Source of the DNA: SSF14 sp037045585
GTDB lineage: Bacteria; Actinomycetota; Acidimicrobiia; Acidimicrobiales; Microtrichaceae
Reading direction: 5' to 3'
DNA: 64,000 bases
NCBI GenBank assembly: GCA_037045585.1
Contig: JBAOIR010000051.1
Span: 62,001-126,000 of the forward strand
Shown here: in pieces, positions 8,291-16,760 of the stretch
Layout: each line of letters starts with the position of its first letter
Position numbering within the stretch: the first letter of the stretch is position 1
Translations under genes and position numbers: made by a program
Notes under the pieces: model-generated
Databases searched by the model: none
Told to the model about the DNA's origin: nothing
Seen by the model: the letters and a program-made list of their open reading frames with translations, nothing else

Positions 8291-8410
8291 CCAACGCCGC
8301 AGCGCCACCGTGCGTGCGCACTCCGTGCCCGATGTGACGCCCGACGTCGTGTTCGACACGGATTGGCGAAACCGGCCCGGACCGCTGGCCGTTCGCTACG
8401 ACCGCGCCGT
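8291..8410 (+). repeat. Flanking direct repeat R2 (pair with 5855-5972)
   Basis: The second copy of R1, beginning CCAACGCCGCAGCGCCACCG and ending GACCGCGCCGT, in the same orientation. It lies between the DUF4870 gene and glycerol kinase. The R1-R2 pair brackets 5973-8290, which contains lipoprotein tail copy B, the HNH gene and the DUF4870 gene. Confidence 0.85.
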
Positions 8411-8437
8411 CAGCGGGTCGATAGTCCGGGTCACCGG

Positions 8438-8443
8438 TAGATT
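8438..8443 (+). promoter_or_regulatory. Putative -10 hexamer TAGATT for glpK
   Basis: TAGATT ends eight bases before the ATG at 8452 and just downstream of repeat R2. There is no ribosome-binding site, so a leaderless message is likely. Confidence 0.4.
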
Positions 8444-8451
8444 CGGACTCC

Positions 8452-9993
8452 ATGTCACTCGTGTTGTCCATCGACGCCGGAACCACCGGTGTCCGAGCGT
8501 TCGCCGTCGACGAGACCGGGGCGACCCGGGGCTGGTCGTACCGCGAGTTCACCCAGCACTTCCCGCAGCCGGGCTGGGTCGAGCACGACGCCACCGAGAT
8601 CTGGGAGGCCGTGCAGACCACGACCGCCGAGCTGGTGGCCGCCCTCGACGAGCCGATCGCCGCAATCGGCATCACCGACCAGCGGGAGACCATCGTGGCG
8701 TGGAGCCGCTCCACCGGGATGCCGCTGCACCGCGCCATCGTGTGGCAGGACCGGCGCACCGCCGCCCGCTGCGACGAGCTGGCCGACGCCGGCCACCTCC
8801 CGCTGGTCCGGTCGACGACGGGGCTCGTGCTCGATCCGTACTTCTCGGGCTCGAAGGTCGAGTGGCTCCGACGACACGGCGGCGTCGAGCTCGGGCCGGA
8901 CACCGCGATCGGGACGATCGACTCGTGGATCCTCTGGAACCTGACCGGCGGCACGGCTGCGGCGGGAGCGGTGCACGCGACCGACCCGTCGAACGCCAGC
9001 CGCACCATGTTGTTCGACATCGGCGCCGGCGCGTGGTCTGACGAGTTGTGCGAGTTGTTCGGTGTGCCCCGCTCGGTCCTGCCCGAGGTTCGGCCGTCGG
9101 CGGGCCGGTTCGGTGTCACGACCGACGGGTTCGCCGGAGGCGCCGGCATCCCGGTGTCGGGCATCGCCGGCGACCAGCAGTCGGCCCTCTTCGGCCAGGC
9201 GTGCTTCGAGGTCGGCATGACCAAGAACACGTACGGCACCGGCTCGTTCGTCCTGATGAACATCGGCGACACCCTGCCCGTCCCCACCGACGGCCTGCTC
9301 ACGACCGTGGCGTGGACGTTGCCGGGCTCGATGCTCTCCCCCGGCGGGAGCCCCGACCTCGTGACCCACTACGCGCTCGAGGGGGCGATCTTCGCAACCG
9401 GCGCCGCAATCCAGTGGCTCCGTGACGGCCTCGGCATCATCGCCGACGCTGCGGAGACCGGCCCGCTCGCCGAGTCGGTCGAGAGCAGCGGCGGGGTGTT
9501 CCTGGTCCCAGCGTTCGCCGGCCTCGGCTCGCCGTATTGGGACCCGTATGCCCGCGGCACCATCGTCGGGCTGACCCGCGGCTCGGGACGGGCCGAGCTG
9601 GTGCGGGCGACCGTTGAATCGATGGCGTACCAGACCCGCGACGTCATCGACTCCATGTCGGCAGCGAGCGGCACGCCCGTCAAGGAGTTGCGGGTCGACG
9701 GCGGGGCCTCGGTGATGCCGATCCTCCTCCGGCTCGTGGCCGAGCAGCTCGGGGTGCCCGTCGTGCGACCCCGCCTGCAGGAGACGACCGCTCTCGGCGC
9801 GGCCTACCTGGCCGGACTGGCCGAGGGTGTGTGGACGACGGTCGAGGAGGTGTCCGCGAGCTGGGCCGTCGACGAGCGGGTCGCGCCGCCGGCGAGCCAG
9901 GCCAACGGCGACCGAGCGGCCGTCGATGCCGGCTACGCGATGTGGCAGCGCGCCGTCGAACGTTCGCGCTCCTGGGCCACCGACGAGGCCTGA
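8452..9993 (+). CDS. glpK: Glycerol kinase
   Basis: A 513-residue FGGY-family kinase that phosphorylates glycerol to sn-glycerol 3-phosphate with ATP. The first ATPase lobe begins LVLSIDAGTTGVRAFAVDE. Glycerol-kinase hallmarks follow: ITDQRETIVAW, IVWQDRRTA, ATDPSNASRTMLFDI, GIAGDQQSALFGQ and YGTGSFVLMNIG. The second-lobe signature is LRVDGGASVMPILLRLVAEQ. The length equals bacterial GlpK. The product would feed GlpD encoded at 27.8 kb, though the genes are not linked; a second, more divergent FGGY kinase is at 31.6 kb. The start has a leaderless-type -10 eight bases upstream. Confidence 0.95.
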   Translation: MSLVLSIDAGTTGVRAFAVDETGATRGWSYREFTQHFPQPGWVEHDATEIWEAVQTTTAELVAALDEPIAAIGITDQRETIVAWSRSTGMPLHRAIVWQDRRTAARCDELADAGHLPLVRSTTGLVLDPYFSGSKVEWLRRHGGVELGPDTAIGTIDSWILWNLTGGTAAAGAVHATDPSNASRTMLFDIGAGAWSDELCELFGVPRSVLPEVRPSAGRFGVTTDGFAGGAGIPVSGIAGDQQSALFGQACFEVGMTKNTYGTGSFVLMNIGDTLPVPTDGLLTTVAWTLPGSMLSPGGSPDLVTHYALEGAIFATGAAIQWLRDGLGIIADAAETGPLAESVESSGGVFLVPAFAGLGSPYWDPYARGTIVGLTRGSGRAELVRATVESMAYQTRDVIDSMSAASGTPVKELRVDGGASVMPILLRLVAEQLGVPVVRPRLQETTALGAAYLAGLAEGVWTTVEEVSASWAVDERVAPPASQANGDRAAVDAGYAMWQRAVERSRSWATDEA

Positions 9994-10016
9994 CGCCCGC
10001 CCCTCACCGGTTCGGC

Positions 10017-10671
10017 TCAGGAGACGTCGGCGGCAGCCTCTCGGCGACGGTCGGTGATGCGGGCGAGGGTGGCCATGATGCGCCGCTCGCCCTCGCGCAG
10101 CGGCAGGTGCTGTCGGGACACCACGAGCTCGGCACCGTGGTCGGGCAGCGACGTGCGGGCCAGCTCGTCGACAGCGGCGTAGGCGCCTTCACCGACGCCG
10201 GTGCCGATGATGAACGCCGACAGCCATTCCGCCGAGGGCATCTCGGCGCCACCGGCGACGGCGACGGAGCGGCCGGCGGACGGATCGATGACCGCGGCCC
10301 AGTCGGCGTCGAACAGATCACGCACTCCGACGACCAGCACGTCGAGGGCAGCCTCCGTCGAGGCAGCCTCCATGATCGAGGCGGCCAGCTCGAGCGACTC
10401 GCCGGCGCGATCCGAGAAGGAGGAGCGAGCCGGACGGACGTGCTCGACGTCGACGCCGTCGACCTGGGCGATCTCCTGCACCAGCAGGTCGACGTGTCGC
10501 GGATCGGCGATGTCGATCGTCAGCTCGTCGACAGCACGACCGGCGCCGCGTTCGAGGATGTCGATGCCGACGACGTCGGCGTGGACGGCACCGATCCGCG
10601 AACGCGACTGCTCCGAGCGCCCCCGGGCGATCCGGCAGCCAGACTCGAACGACGAACAAAGCCATCGACAC
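10017..10671 (-). CDS. ACT-domain protein, interrupted by a one-base insertion
   Basis: The N-terminus MALFVVRVWLPDRPGALGAV is a textbook ACT fold (small-molecule-binding regulatory module). The reading frame then breaks, and the rest continues in another frame as SRIGAVHADVVGIDILERGA. The break is at 10601-10602: CCGCGAACGCG would read through if one A were removed. Joined, the protein has about 218 residues, with the ACT domain in the first 75 and an unassigned alpha/beta C-terminal half (from residue 95) resembling a degenerate GAF/PAS-like region. No catalytic residues are visible. Role unknown; amino-acid sensing is the usual ACT function. It is divergent from the TetR gene. The insertion may be a sequencing error. 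Confidence 0.65.
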
Positions 10672-10748
10672 ACCGTAGTTGGGGTCTGTGACTGCAATGA
10701 AGGTGCGATGTCAACGGACGATGAACCACGAGCGTGTGGCCGCACTCT

Positions 10749-10766
10749 CTTGACCGCGCGGTCAAG
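10749..10766 (+). promoter_or_regulatory. 18-base perfect palindrome, likely TetR operator
   Basis: CTTGACCGCGCGGTCAAG is a perfect inverted repeat centred 27 bases before the tetR start and overlapping where a -35 would lie. It sits in the short divergent region shared with the ACT gene. TetR regulators typically bind such 15-20 base palindromes next to their own gene. Confidence 0.7.
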
Positions 10767-10784
10767 GGTCCGTAGCTTCGGCGC

Positions 10785-11399
10785 ATGCCCAGCGACGACA
10801 CGCCGCGCCCCGAGAAGCGTCGGCTGACGCCGCGGGGAACGCAGCGCCGCCTCCAGCTCATCGAGCTGGCGACCGCCAAGTTCGCCGCCGACGGGTACCA
10901 CCCGACGTCGGTGGCCGACATCGTCGACGGCCTCGGCGTGGGCAAGGGCGTCTTCTACTGGTACTTCGACTCGAAGGAGATGCTCTTCGAGGAGATCCTG
11001 CGCGACGCGCAGAAGGACCTTCGGCGACGCCAGCAACGCGCTGTGTCCGATCTCCCCGACCCGATCGAGCGGATGGAGCAGGGCATTCGGGCCGCGGTGC
11101 ACTGGTCGTTCGAACATCGTGACCTCGCCAAACTCGTCGACTTCGCCCAGACCGACGAACGGTTCGCGCATCTGATCCGCCACGGCCGCTCCCGACTCGT
11201 CGGCGACGCCATGCCCCTCATCAAGGAGGCCATGGTCGAGGGCCTCATCCCCGAGGGCGATCCCGAACAGCTGGCGTACGCGATCCTCGGTGTGAGCACC
11301 AACCTCACCGCGGTGTACATCAACGAACAGGGCCAGGATCCCGACGCCGTCGCCCAGGTGGCCGTCGACTTCTGTCTCCGCGGCATCGGCGCCCGCTGA
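10785..11399 (+). CDS. TetR-family transcriptional regulator
   Basis: A 204-residue repressor. The N-terminal TetR helix-turn-helix covers about 20-66: RRLQLIELATAKFAADGYHP, then TSVADIVDGLGVGKGVFYWYF with the recognition-helix pattern GVFYWYFDSKEMLFEE. The C-terminal half is all-helical and should bind an unknown ligand. The ATG at 10785 has TAGCTT six bases upstream (leaderless) and the 18-base palindrome further upstream, so autoregulation is likely. The gene ends 36 bases before the convergent membrane gene; that gap holds a short imperfect tandem repeat. The regulated pathway is not evident from neighbours. Confidence 0.9.
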   Translation: MPSDDTPRPEKRRLTPRGTQRRLQLIELATAKFAADGYHPTSVADIVDGLGVGKGVFYWYFDSKEMLFEEILRDAQKDLRRRQQRAVSDLPDPIERMEQGIRAAVHWSFEHRDLAKLVDFAQTDERFAHLIRHGRSRLVGDAMPLIKEAMVEGLIPEGDPEQLAYAILGVSTNLTAVYINEQGQDPDAVAQVAVDFCLRGIGAR

Positions 11400-11435
11400 G
11401 CGGGACCGATCAGGGGTGCCGCTGAGCGCTGCCGA

Positions 11436-12566
11436 TCAGAGCGGCGAGTCGTCGCCGGCGCCGACGATTGCCCCGCCTGCGGCCTTGGGGAACAGCGCTG
11501 CATCCACCGGTCGCGCATCGGCGATGGTGTCCCACGGCGACGGCGGCGCCATGAACGCCACAGCGGCCTGCTCGATGATCGTGTCGTAGTTGACCCGCCA
11601 GCCGGCGAACGCGATCCACGCCGCATCGCGGTCGGCGACGATCGGCACGCCCGACTCCTCCATCATCCGACAGGCCACGTCGAAGTGCTCACGGGTGAGC
11701 GAGATCGGATGGTGGGGCTGAGGGTCGGGATCGTGCTCGATGCGGAAGTGGCGGGCCAGGACGCGCAGGGCGATCGTGCCGTTGCGGATCGCGATCTGCG
11801 GCCCGACCGTGGTCGGCCGGTCGACCGCGGCAATACGCAGCGCCGCCATGTCGAGCACCGTGCGTGCCGCCGAGATCCAGTGGTTCGACGGGTCCGGCGA
11901 CCGGTAGAAGTTGAGGATCGTCAGCGACGTGTGCGACTCCGCGATGTCGATGAACCAGTCCTCCCACTCCTGCCAGAACGAGGAGTCCATCCAATCGAGC
12001 GAACCGGTGATGTGCGCCACCGAGAGTGCCCGCCACGGCGCCCCGGAGCTACCGGTGCGAACGGCCAGCTTGGCGACCATGAACTCGCGCTTCTGGAAGG
12101 CCGCGTAGATCGTCGGCAGATACGAGATGAGCAGCGTGGTGAGCGTCAGGCCGATGACGGCCTCGGCGAAGACCACGAAGAACGGCACCCCGCTCTCGGG
12201 CGTGGCGAACCCGAGGGTGAACAGGGCCGAGCCGCTCTCGTTCATCGCCGTCCGCCAGCTCACCTCCTCGGCCGCGCCCCAGAAGATCAGCACGAAACCC
12301 ACGAACACGATGAACAGCCATACCGCCTGGAACGCCAGCAGTGTGATGGGCGGCCGCATGGCCAGGACCTTGTCGCGCCGCTCGTAGGGCTGCGATGGAC
12401 GGGCGAACAGGTTGAACACCCGCGCCACGACCCGACTGATCCACTGCGTCAGCCGTACCCGGCTCGCCCGTGGGAGCAGGAAGTTGCGGATGGCGGCGTC
12501 GAGCACCCAACCCACCAGCAGGATGCCGACGACGATGGCGACGATGCGTTCGACGACGTGCGCCAT
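11436..12566 (-). CDS. Channel-like membrane protein (two-pore-helix type)
   Basis: A 376-residue protein with an N-terminal TM (VERIVAIVVGILLVGWVLDA), a second TM (residues about 72-95, LLAFQAVWLFIVFVGFVLIF), a re-entrant-looking segment GSALFTLGFATPESGV and a third TM (FFVVFAEAVIGLTLTTLLIS). The order TM, pore loop, TM resembles bacterial potassium channels, with TLGFAT in the position of the TVGYG filter. The filter is not canonical, so potassium selectivity cannot be claimed. The large C-terminal half is cytoplasmic, helical and tryptophan-rich with no recognised domain. It is 16 bases from the aminotransferase and probably co-transcribed after it. Confidence 0.6.
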   Translation of the reverse strand: MAHVVERIVAIVVGILLVGWVLDAAIRNFLLPRASRVRLTQWISRVVARVFNLFARPSQPYERRDKVLAMRPPITLLAFQAVWLFIVFVGFVLIFWGAAEEVSWRTAMNESGSALFTLGFATPESGVPFFVVFAEAVIGLTLTTLLISYLPTIYAAFQKREFMVAKLAVRTGSSGAPWRALSVAHITGSLDWMDSSFWQEWEDWFIDIAESHTSLTILNFYRSPDPSNHWISAARTVLDMAALRIAAVDRPTTVGPQIAIRNGTIALRVLARHFRIEHDPDPQPHHPISLTREHFDVACRMMEESGVPIVADRDAAWIAFAGWRVNYDTIIEQAAVAFMAPPSPWDTIADARPVDAALFPKAAGGAIVGAGDDSPL

Positions 12567-12582
12567 CGGCCGACGGTGCCGA

Positions 12583-13760
12583 TCAGCCCAGTTTCACGAG
12601 GGCACGACGCAGGTTGCGGATGGCCTGGGCCGTGCGCTGCTCGTTCTCGATCATGGCGAACCGGACGTGGCCGTCGCCGTCGGGGCCGAACCCCACGCCG
12701 GGCGAGACCGCGACCTCGGCCTCGGTCACGAGCAGCTTCGCGAACTCGATCGAGCCGAGATCGCGGTAGGGCTCGGGAATCGGCGCCCACGCGAACATCG
12801 TGCCCTTCGGGGGCTCGATCTCCCATCCGATGCGGTTGAGGCCCTCGCACAGGGTGTCGCGCCGGACCTGGTAGATGGCGTTCTGCTCGGCCGGGAAGTC
12901 GGGTGCCTCGTTGATGGCGACGGTCGCTGCGATCTGGATCGGCTGGAAGGTGCCGTAGTCGAGGTAGCTCTTGAGCTTGGCGAGCGCTGCGATGACCTCG
13001 GGGTTGCCCAACATGAACGCGACACGCCAACCGGCCATCGAGAACGACTTGGTCATCGAGTACAGCTCGACGGCGCACTCCTTCGCGCCCTCGGCCTGCA
13101 GGATCGACGGCGGCTGGTAGCCGTCGAAGCCCAGGTCGGCGTAGGCGTTGTCGTGGACGACCACGACCTCCTTCTCGCGGCGAAGTCGACGACCCGCTGG
13201 AAGAAGTCGAGGTCGACGCACGTGGTCGTGGGGTTGTGCGGGAACGACAACACGATCACCCGCGGCTTGGGGAGGCTGTACTTCCACGTGTCGACCATGG
13301 CGTCGAAGAACTGCTCGGCGCCGTTGATCATCGGCAACTCGCGCAGCTCGGCCCCGGCCAGCAGCGGCCCGTAGATGTGGATCGGGTAACTCGGGGACGG
13401 CACGAGCGCGGCGTCGCCGGGCTGCAGGAGCGTCCACATGAGGTGGCTGAACCCCTCCTTGGCGCCGATCGTGTTGATGACCTCGGTCTCGGGATCGAGC
13501 GTGACGCCGAAACGACGCTGGTAGTACCCGGCGATCGCCTCGCGGAGCTTGGGGATGCCACGGCTCGACGAGTAGCGGTGGTTGCGGCTGTTCTGCGCCG
13601 CCTCGATCAGCTTGTCCACCGCGATGTCGGGGGACGCCAGGTCGGGGTTGCCGAACCCCAGATCGATGATGTCTTTGCCAGCGCGTCGCTGCTCGATCTT
13701 GAGCGAGTCGATGATGGTGAAGACATACGGCGGTAGGGACGTGATGCGCCGGAACTCCAT
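12583..13760 (-). CDS. AlaC-type PLP aminotransferase, interrupted by a frameshift
   Basis: A class I/II aminotransferase close to E. coli AlaC, which makes alanine from pyruvate and glutamate. Evidence is the N-terminal MEFRRITSLPPYVFTIIDSL, YSSSRGIPKLREAI, PSPSYPIHIYG and the PLP-lysine region ELYSMTKSFSMAGWR. The C-terminal VAVSPGVGFGPDGDGHVRFA is typical. The frame breaks near 13177-13184 (CTCGCGGCGAAGTC). Adding a base there restores VVDFARREKEVVVVHDNAYA, which matches the family, so a one-base deletion is likely, possibly a sequencing error. Repaired length is about 393 residues, normal for the family. The start is supported by TAGTGT seven bases upstream of the ATG (leaderless). Confidence 0.82.
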
Positions 13761-13820
13761 GCCGTCGACACTACCGGTCCCCCGCGCAGGGCCCGGATCA
13801 ATTGCGTGTGACACCCGTAC

Positions 13821-13862
13821 TGTCCTGCGAATCCGCCCCTGGAGGGGCGGTTCTGCAGGACA
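13821..13862. terminator. Strong stem-loop between two leftward genes
   Basis: TGTCCTGC and GCAGGACA pair as an outer eight-base stem. CCGCCCCT and AGGGGCGG form an inner eight-base stem with a two-base loop, separated by a small GAAT/TTCT internal loop. It lies just past the stop of the coiled-coil gene (13883), so it can end that transcript. No U-tract is evident. Confidence 0.6.
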
Positions 13863-13882
13863 GAACCGGTGAGGCGGGCGAC

Positions 13883-16312
13883 TTAGGACGCCACTCGCAT
13901 GTCGAGCACCAGGGCCCGGTCGGAGCCGAGGCTGCGGGCCCACGCCCCGACGTCGGGGTCGTCGGTGAGGTACACGATCTGGATGACCTCGCCCATGCGC
14001 TCGAGGCGGGTGAACACGTCGCCGAGCGCCTCGACGGGCCAGTTGGCGAAGGCGTCGTCGATCACGAGCGGCACCGAGCCGACGAAGGACACCGACCGCT
14101 GCTGCGCCAGGCGGGCCAGCACGTACCACTCGACTGCCTCGGCGCCGGCCGACCCTCCGAGGAACCGGGACGATTCGTCCGACGTCTGGTGGCGGTTGTC
14201 CCACCGGGCCGACTCGACCGCGCTGCGGTTGTTCTCGGCACGACGGAGCCGGTTGCGGGCGGCGACACGCTGCTCGAGCAGCGATGCAACCCGGGGCTCG
14301 CGTTCGGCGAGGGACTTCTGGAGCTCACGGGACCGCTGGAGGAGACGCTCGTACTCGGCTTCGACCTCAGCGATGCGGGCCACCGCCTCCTCGTGGGCAC
14401 GAACCCGCGCTTCGCCCTCGGCAACCCGGGCACGGGCCTCGATCAGTTCGAGGGTCTCCTCGGGCTCGCCGAGTTCCGGCTCGGGTTCGAGGTCGGGTTC
14501 GACCGGCTGGGGCGCCTCGACGACGGCGGCCTCGTCGGGGAGGGCGTCGAGTTCGACGGCCAGCTCGCTGATCTCCTCCTCGATCCCGTCGCGCTGCTGG
14601 GTGGCGGCCGAGATGCGCTGCGGCAGCTGCTCCATGGTCTCCAGCCAGCCGGCGGCGAGCGACGTGAGTTCGATCAGCGAGAGCTCGCGATCGGGCAGGT
14701 TCGCTCCGGTGCCGACGAGGGCCTCCTGGAGTGCCCGACCGAGCTCGCCGGCGTCGCCGTCGACGTCTCCGAGCGGGGCAACGGGGGCGGCTGGCTGCGA
14801 ACGAGGGAGGGCGGCGGGAGGGGCGACCGCAGCGACCTCGACCCGGACGGCGCGCAGCGCCGGCACGGGATCGGCCCCGACGTCGGTGCCGAGGAACGCC
14901 TCGATGAGGTGGACCAGGTCGGCGCGGGCACGCTGCAGGTCGTTGTACTCCGGATCGACCTCGACGGTGATCGGATCGTTGGCGGCGTGCTCCAGCTCCG
15001 CCTCGGCCTGTTCGTAGGCACGCACGGCGTTCTCGTAGTCACGGCGACGGGCGGGATCGGACCCCGCCGACGTGATGCCCATGATGTAGGAGCTCCACGT
15101 GTCGAAGCCGAGCTCCTCGAGGAGCTTCGTCTCTTCGGCCCGCAGGTGCTCGAGACGTCGACGTTGCTTTCCGGCACCGAAGCGTGACGTCCGGCCGCTG
15201 AGCTCGAAGATCTCGTCGTGGATCGTCTCGAGGCGGTCGACCGTCGCCGGGTCGAGCTCGGGCTGGCGGAGGTTGCGCTCGGCCAACTTCATGGCGTCGT
15301 AGGTTGCGTCGCGATGCGACGTCAACGCGTCGAGGCGCTCCCGGCCCTGGTCGCGGGGCGGGTCGATGGTGGCGAGGCGGGCGTCGATGGCCTCCCACTC
15401 GTCGGCGAGCGCCTGGGCCTCGGGCGACGGCTCCCAGGTCGACTCGACGGGCTCGATGTTCTCGACAGCCTCGACGGGCTCGACGGTCTCGGGTGCCTCG
15501 ACGGCACCCCGGGCGCGTTGCGGCCGGCGAGCGGTGTACGCCTCACGGACCGGCGTCGGATCGATGGCGCGCCACTGCTTGATGGTGCGGCGGAGGTGGT
15601 CGGACTGCTCGATGAGGACCGACAGCCGGCCCTCGATGCGATCCCGCTCGGCGCGGAGCGTCACGGCGTCGCGGATCGAACTCGCCGGACCCGGTTCAGC
15701 CGTCGCGCTGCGGACCTGGTTGGACGGCGCCGAGGCGCGAGCCGATGCTCCGACCAGGGTCGTCAACTCGGCGAGTTCCTCGCGAGCGACCTTGAGGCCG
15801 GCCGCAGCGAAGGAGTCCAGGCCGACACGGGCGTCGCCCAGCTGCCGGTTGAGCACCGCCTGTTCCGACTCGATCTCGACGAGCTGATGCCGGAGCATCT
15901 CGACCGCACGCACGGCCGATTCGTAGGCCTCGTCGTGGTCCTCGGCGAGCCGGCGGGCCTCACGGATCTCGTCGTCCTCCACGGCGGCGGCGCCGAAGGG
16001 GTCGGCTGCGCTGTCATCGTGGAGCGACTCGTCCATGGCGTGTTCGGACCCCGGGAGGTCGCTCGCTCGCAGGATGACATCGAGGTCCTGATTGAGCTCG
16101 AGCAACTCGAGGCTGTCGCGATTCAGGTCGAGATACACGCCGTGGACCTCGATCGAGCCACGGCCGCCGGGATCGGTGCCCCTCGGGAGCGCCGCCAGGC
16201 CGTGCACGAGGCGATCGCGCACGTGCGCAGGAAGGCCACTGATCACCGTGATCAGCGGGTGCAGGTCGACAGCGAAGCCGCCTGATTCGTCTTCGAAGCG
16301 TACCAACCTCAT
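13883..16312 (-). CDS. Long coiled-coil SMC/RecN-like protein with degenerate ATP site
   Basis: An 809-residue protein with SMC-like architecture. The N-terminal beta-strand region MRLVRFEDESGGFAVDLHPL is followed by VISGLPAHVRDRLVHGL where SMC/RecF proteins carry the Walker A loop. Long alternating coiled-coil regions follow (about 120-250, 320-480, 560-730). A C-terminal ATPase-like half has SAGAEAVEWYVLARLAQQ in the signature-loop position and PLVIDDAFANWPVEAL like a Walker B/D-loop. The GxxGxGKS lysine is missing, so ATP hydrolysis is doubtful. A VEP/VEN-rich linker sits near 275-295. I do not know a characterised homologue; a structural role on DNA or the nucleoid is a guess. A leaderless -10 (TAGGAC) precedes the ATG. 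Confidence 0.6.
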   Translation of the reverse strand: MRLVRFEDESGGFAVDLHPLITVISGLPAHVRDRLVHGLAALPRGTDPGGRGSIEVHGVYLDLNRDSLELLELNQDLDVILRASDLPGSEHAMDESLHDDSAADPFGAAAVEDDEIREARRLAEDHDEAYESAVRAVEMLRHQLVEIESEQAVLNRQLGDARVGLDSFAAAGLKVAREELAELTTLVGASARASAPSNQVRSATAEPGPASSIRDAVTLRAERDRIEGRLSVLIEQSDHLRRTIKQWRAIDPTPVREAYTARRPQRARGAVEAPETVEPVEAVENIEPVESTWEPSPEAQALADEWEAIDARLATIDPPRDQGRERLDALTSHRDATYDAMKLAERNLRQPELDPATVDRLETIHDEIFELSGRTSRFGAGKQRRRLEHLRAEETKLLEELGFDTWSSYIMGITSAGSDPARRRDYENAVRAYEQAEAELEHAANDPITVEVDPEYNDLQRARADLVHLIEAFLGTDVGADPVPALRAVRVEVAAVAPPAALPRSQPAAPVAPLGDVDGDAGELGRALQEALVGTGANLPDRELSLIELTSLAAGWLETMEQLPQRISAATQQRDGIEEEISELAVELDALPDEAAVVEAPQPVEPDLEPEPELGEPEETLELIEARARVAEGEARVRAHEEAVARIAEVEAEYERLLQRSRELQKSLAEREPRVASLLEQRVAARNRLRRAENNRSAVESARWDNRHQTSDESSRFLGGSAGAEAVEWYVLARLAQQRSVSFVGSVPLVIDDAFANWPVEALGDVFTRLERMGEVIQIVYLTDDPDVGAWARSLGSDRALVLDMRVAS

Positions 16313-16405
16313 ACCAAGTGTCCTATCGGCGGCGGACCGCGCAACGTGAGGAGAACCTGCACGAACTTGGGGAGGTGAACTCGCCCACGACCGTCGCCAA
16401 GAGGA

Positions 16406-16717
16406 TCAGTCCACGTCGATGCGGCGAACCCGGGGCCGCGGCGCCCCACCGTCGACGTCGTTCGCCGGGTTCGACGCACCGCCGGCCGAGCCGGCGACAC
16501 GTTCGGCCATGCGAGCCAGCGAACCGCCGGCACTGCCCAACAGCTCGGTGACCGAGGCGGTCACCTCGCTGAGCTTCTCGCGGTCCGACACCACATCTTC
16601 CACCACGTCGAGGAAGCTCCGCGCCGCTGCGAGCATCTCGTGGGCGGCGACCTGGAGGTGTTCGACGCCATCCTCGAGTCGGGGGGTGGGCCCCGCGCTG
16701 TCGTCGCCGTTCGTCAT
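16406..16717 (-). CDS. Small helical protein of unknown function
   Basis: A 103-residue acidic protein that is mostly one long predicted helix (about residues 15-70: RLEDGVEHLQVAAHEMLAAA through VTELLGSAGGSLARMAERVA). The tail ends in a basic patch RPRVRRIDVD. There is no signal peptide, membrane segment or catalytic motif. It lies 43 bases downstream of the ArsA-like ATPase gene in the same direction, and pairs of this kind may function together. The start at 16717 (ATG) is the only one that avoids an unrelated upstream extension. I do not recognise the family. Confidence 0.6.
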   Translation of the reverse strand: MTNGDDSAGPTPRLEDGVEHLQVAAHEMLAAARSFLDVVEDVVSDREKLSEVTASVTELLGSAGGSLARMAERVAGSAGGASNPANDVDGGAPRPRVRRIDVD

Positions 16718-16760
16718 GCCGCCATTGTGCCAGCCGGCGCGGTCGCTCGACGCCGTGGGC

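Noticed and set aside
15420..15505. Repeated CTCGACGG-like units
   Set aside because: They encode the VEP/VEN-rich linker of the coiled-coil protein; a coding low-complexity repeat, not a separate element.
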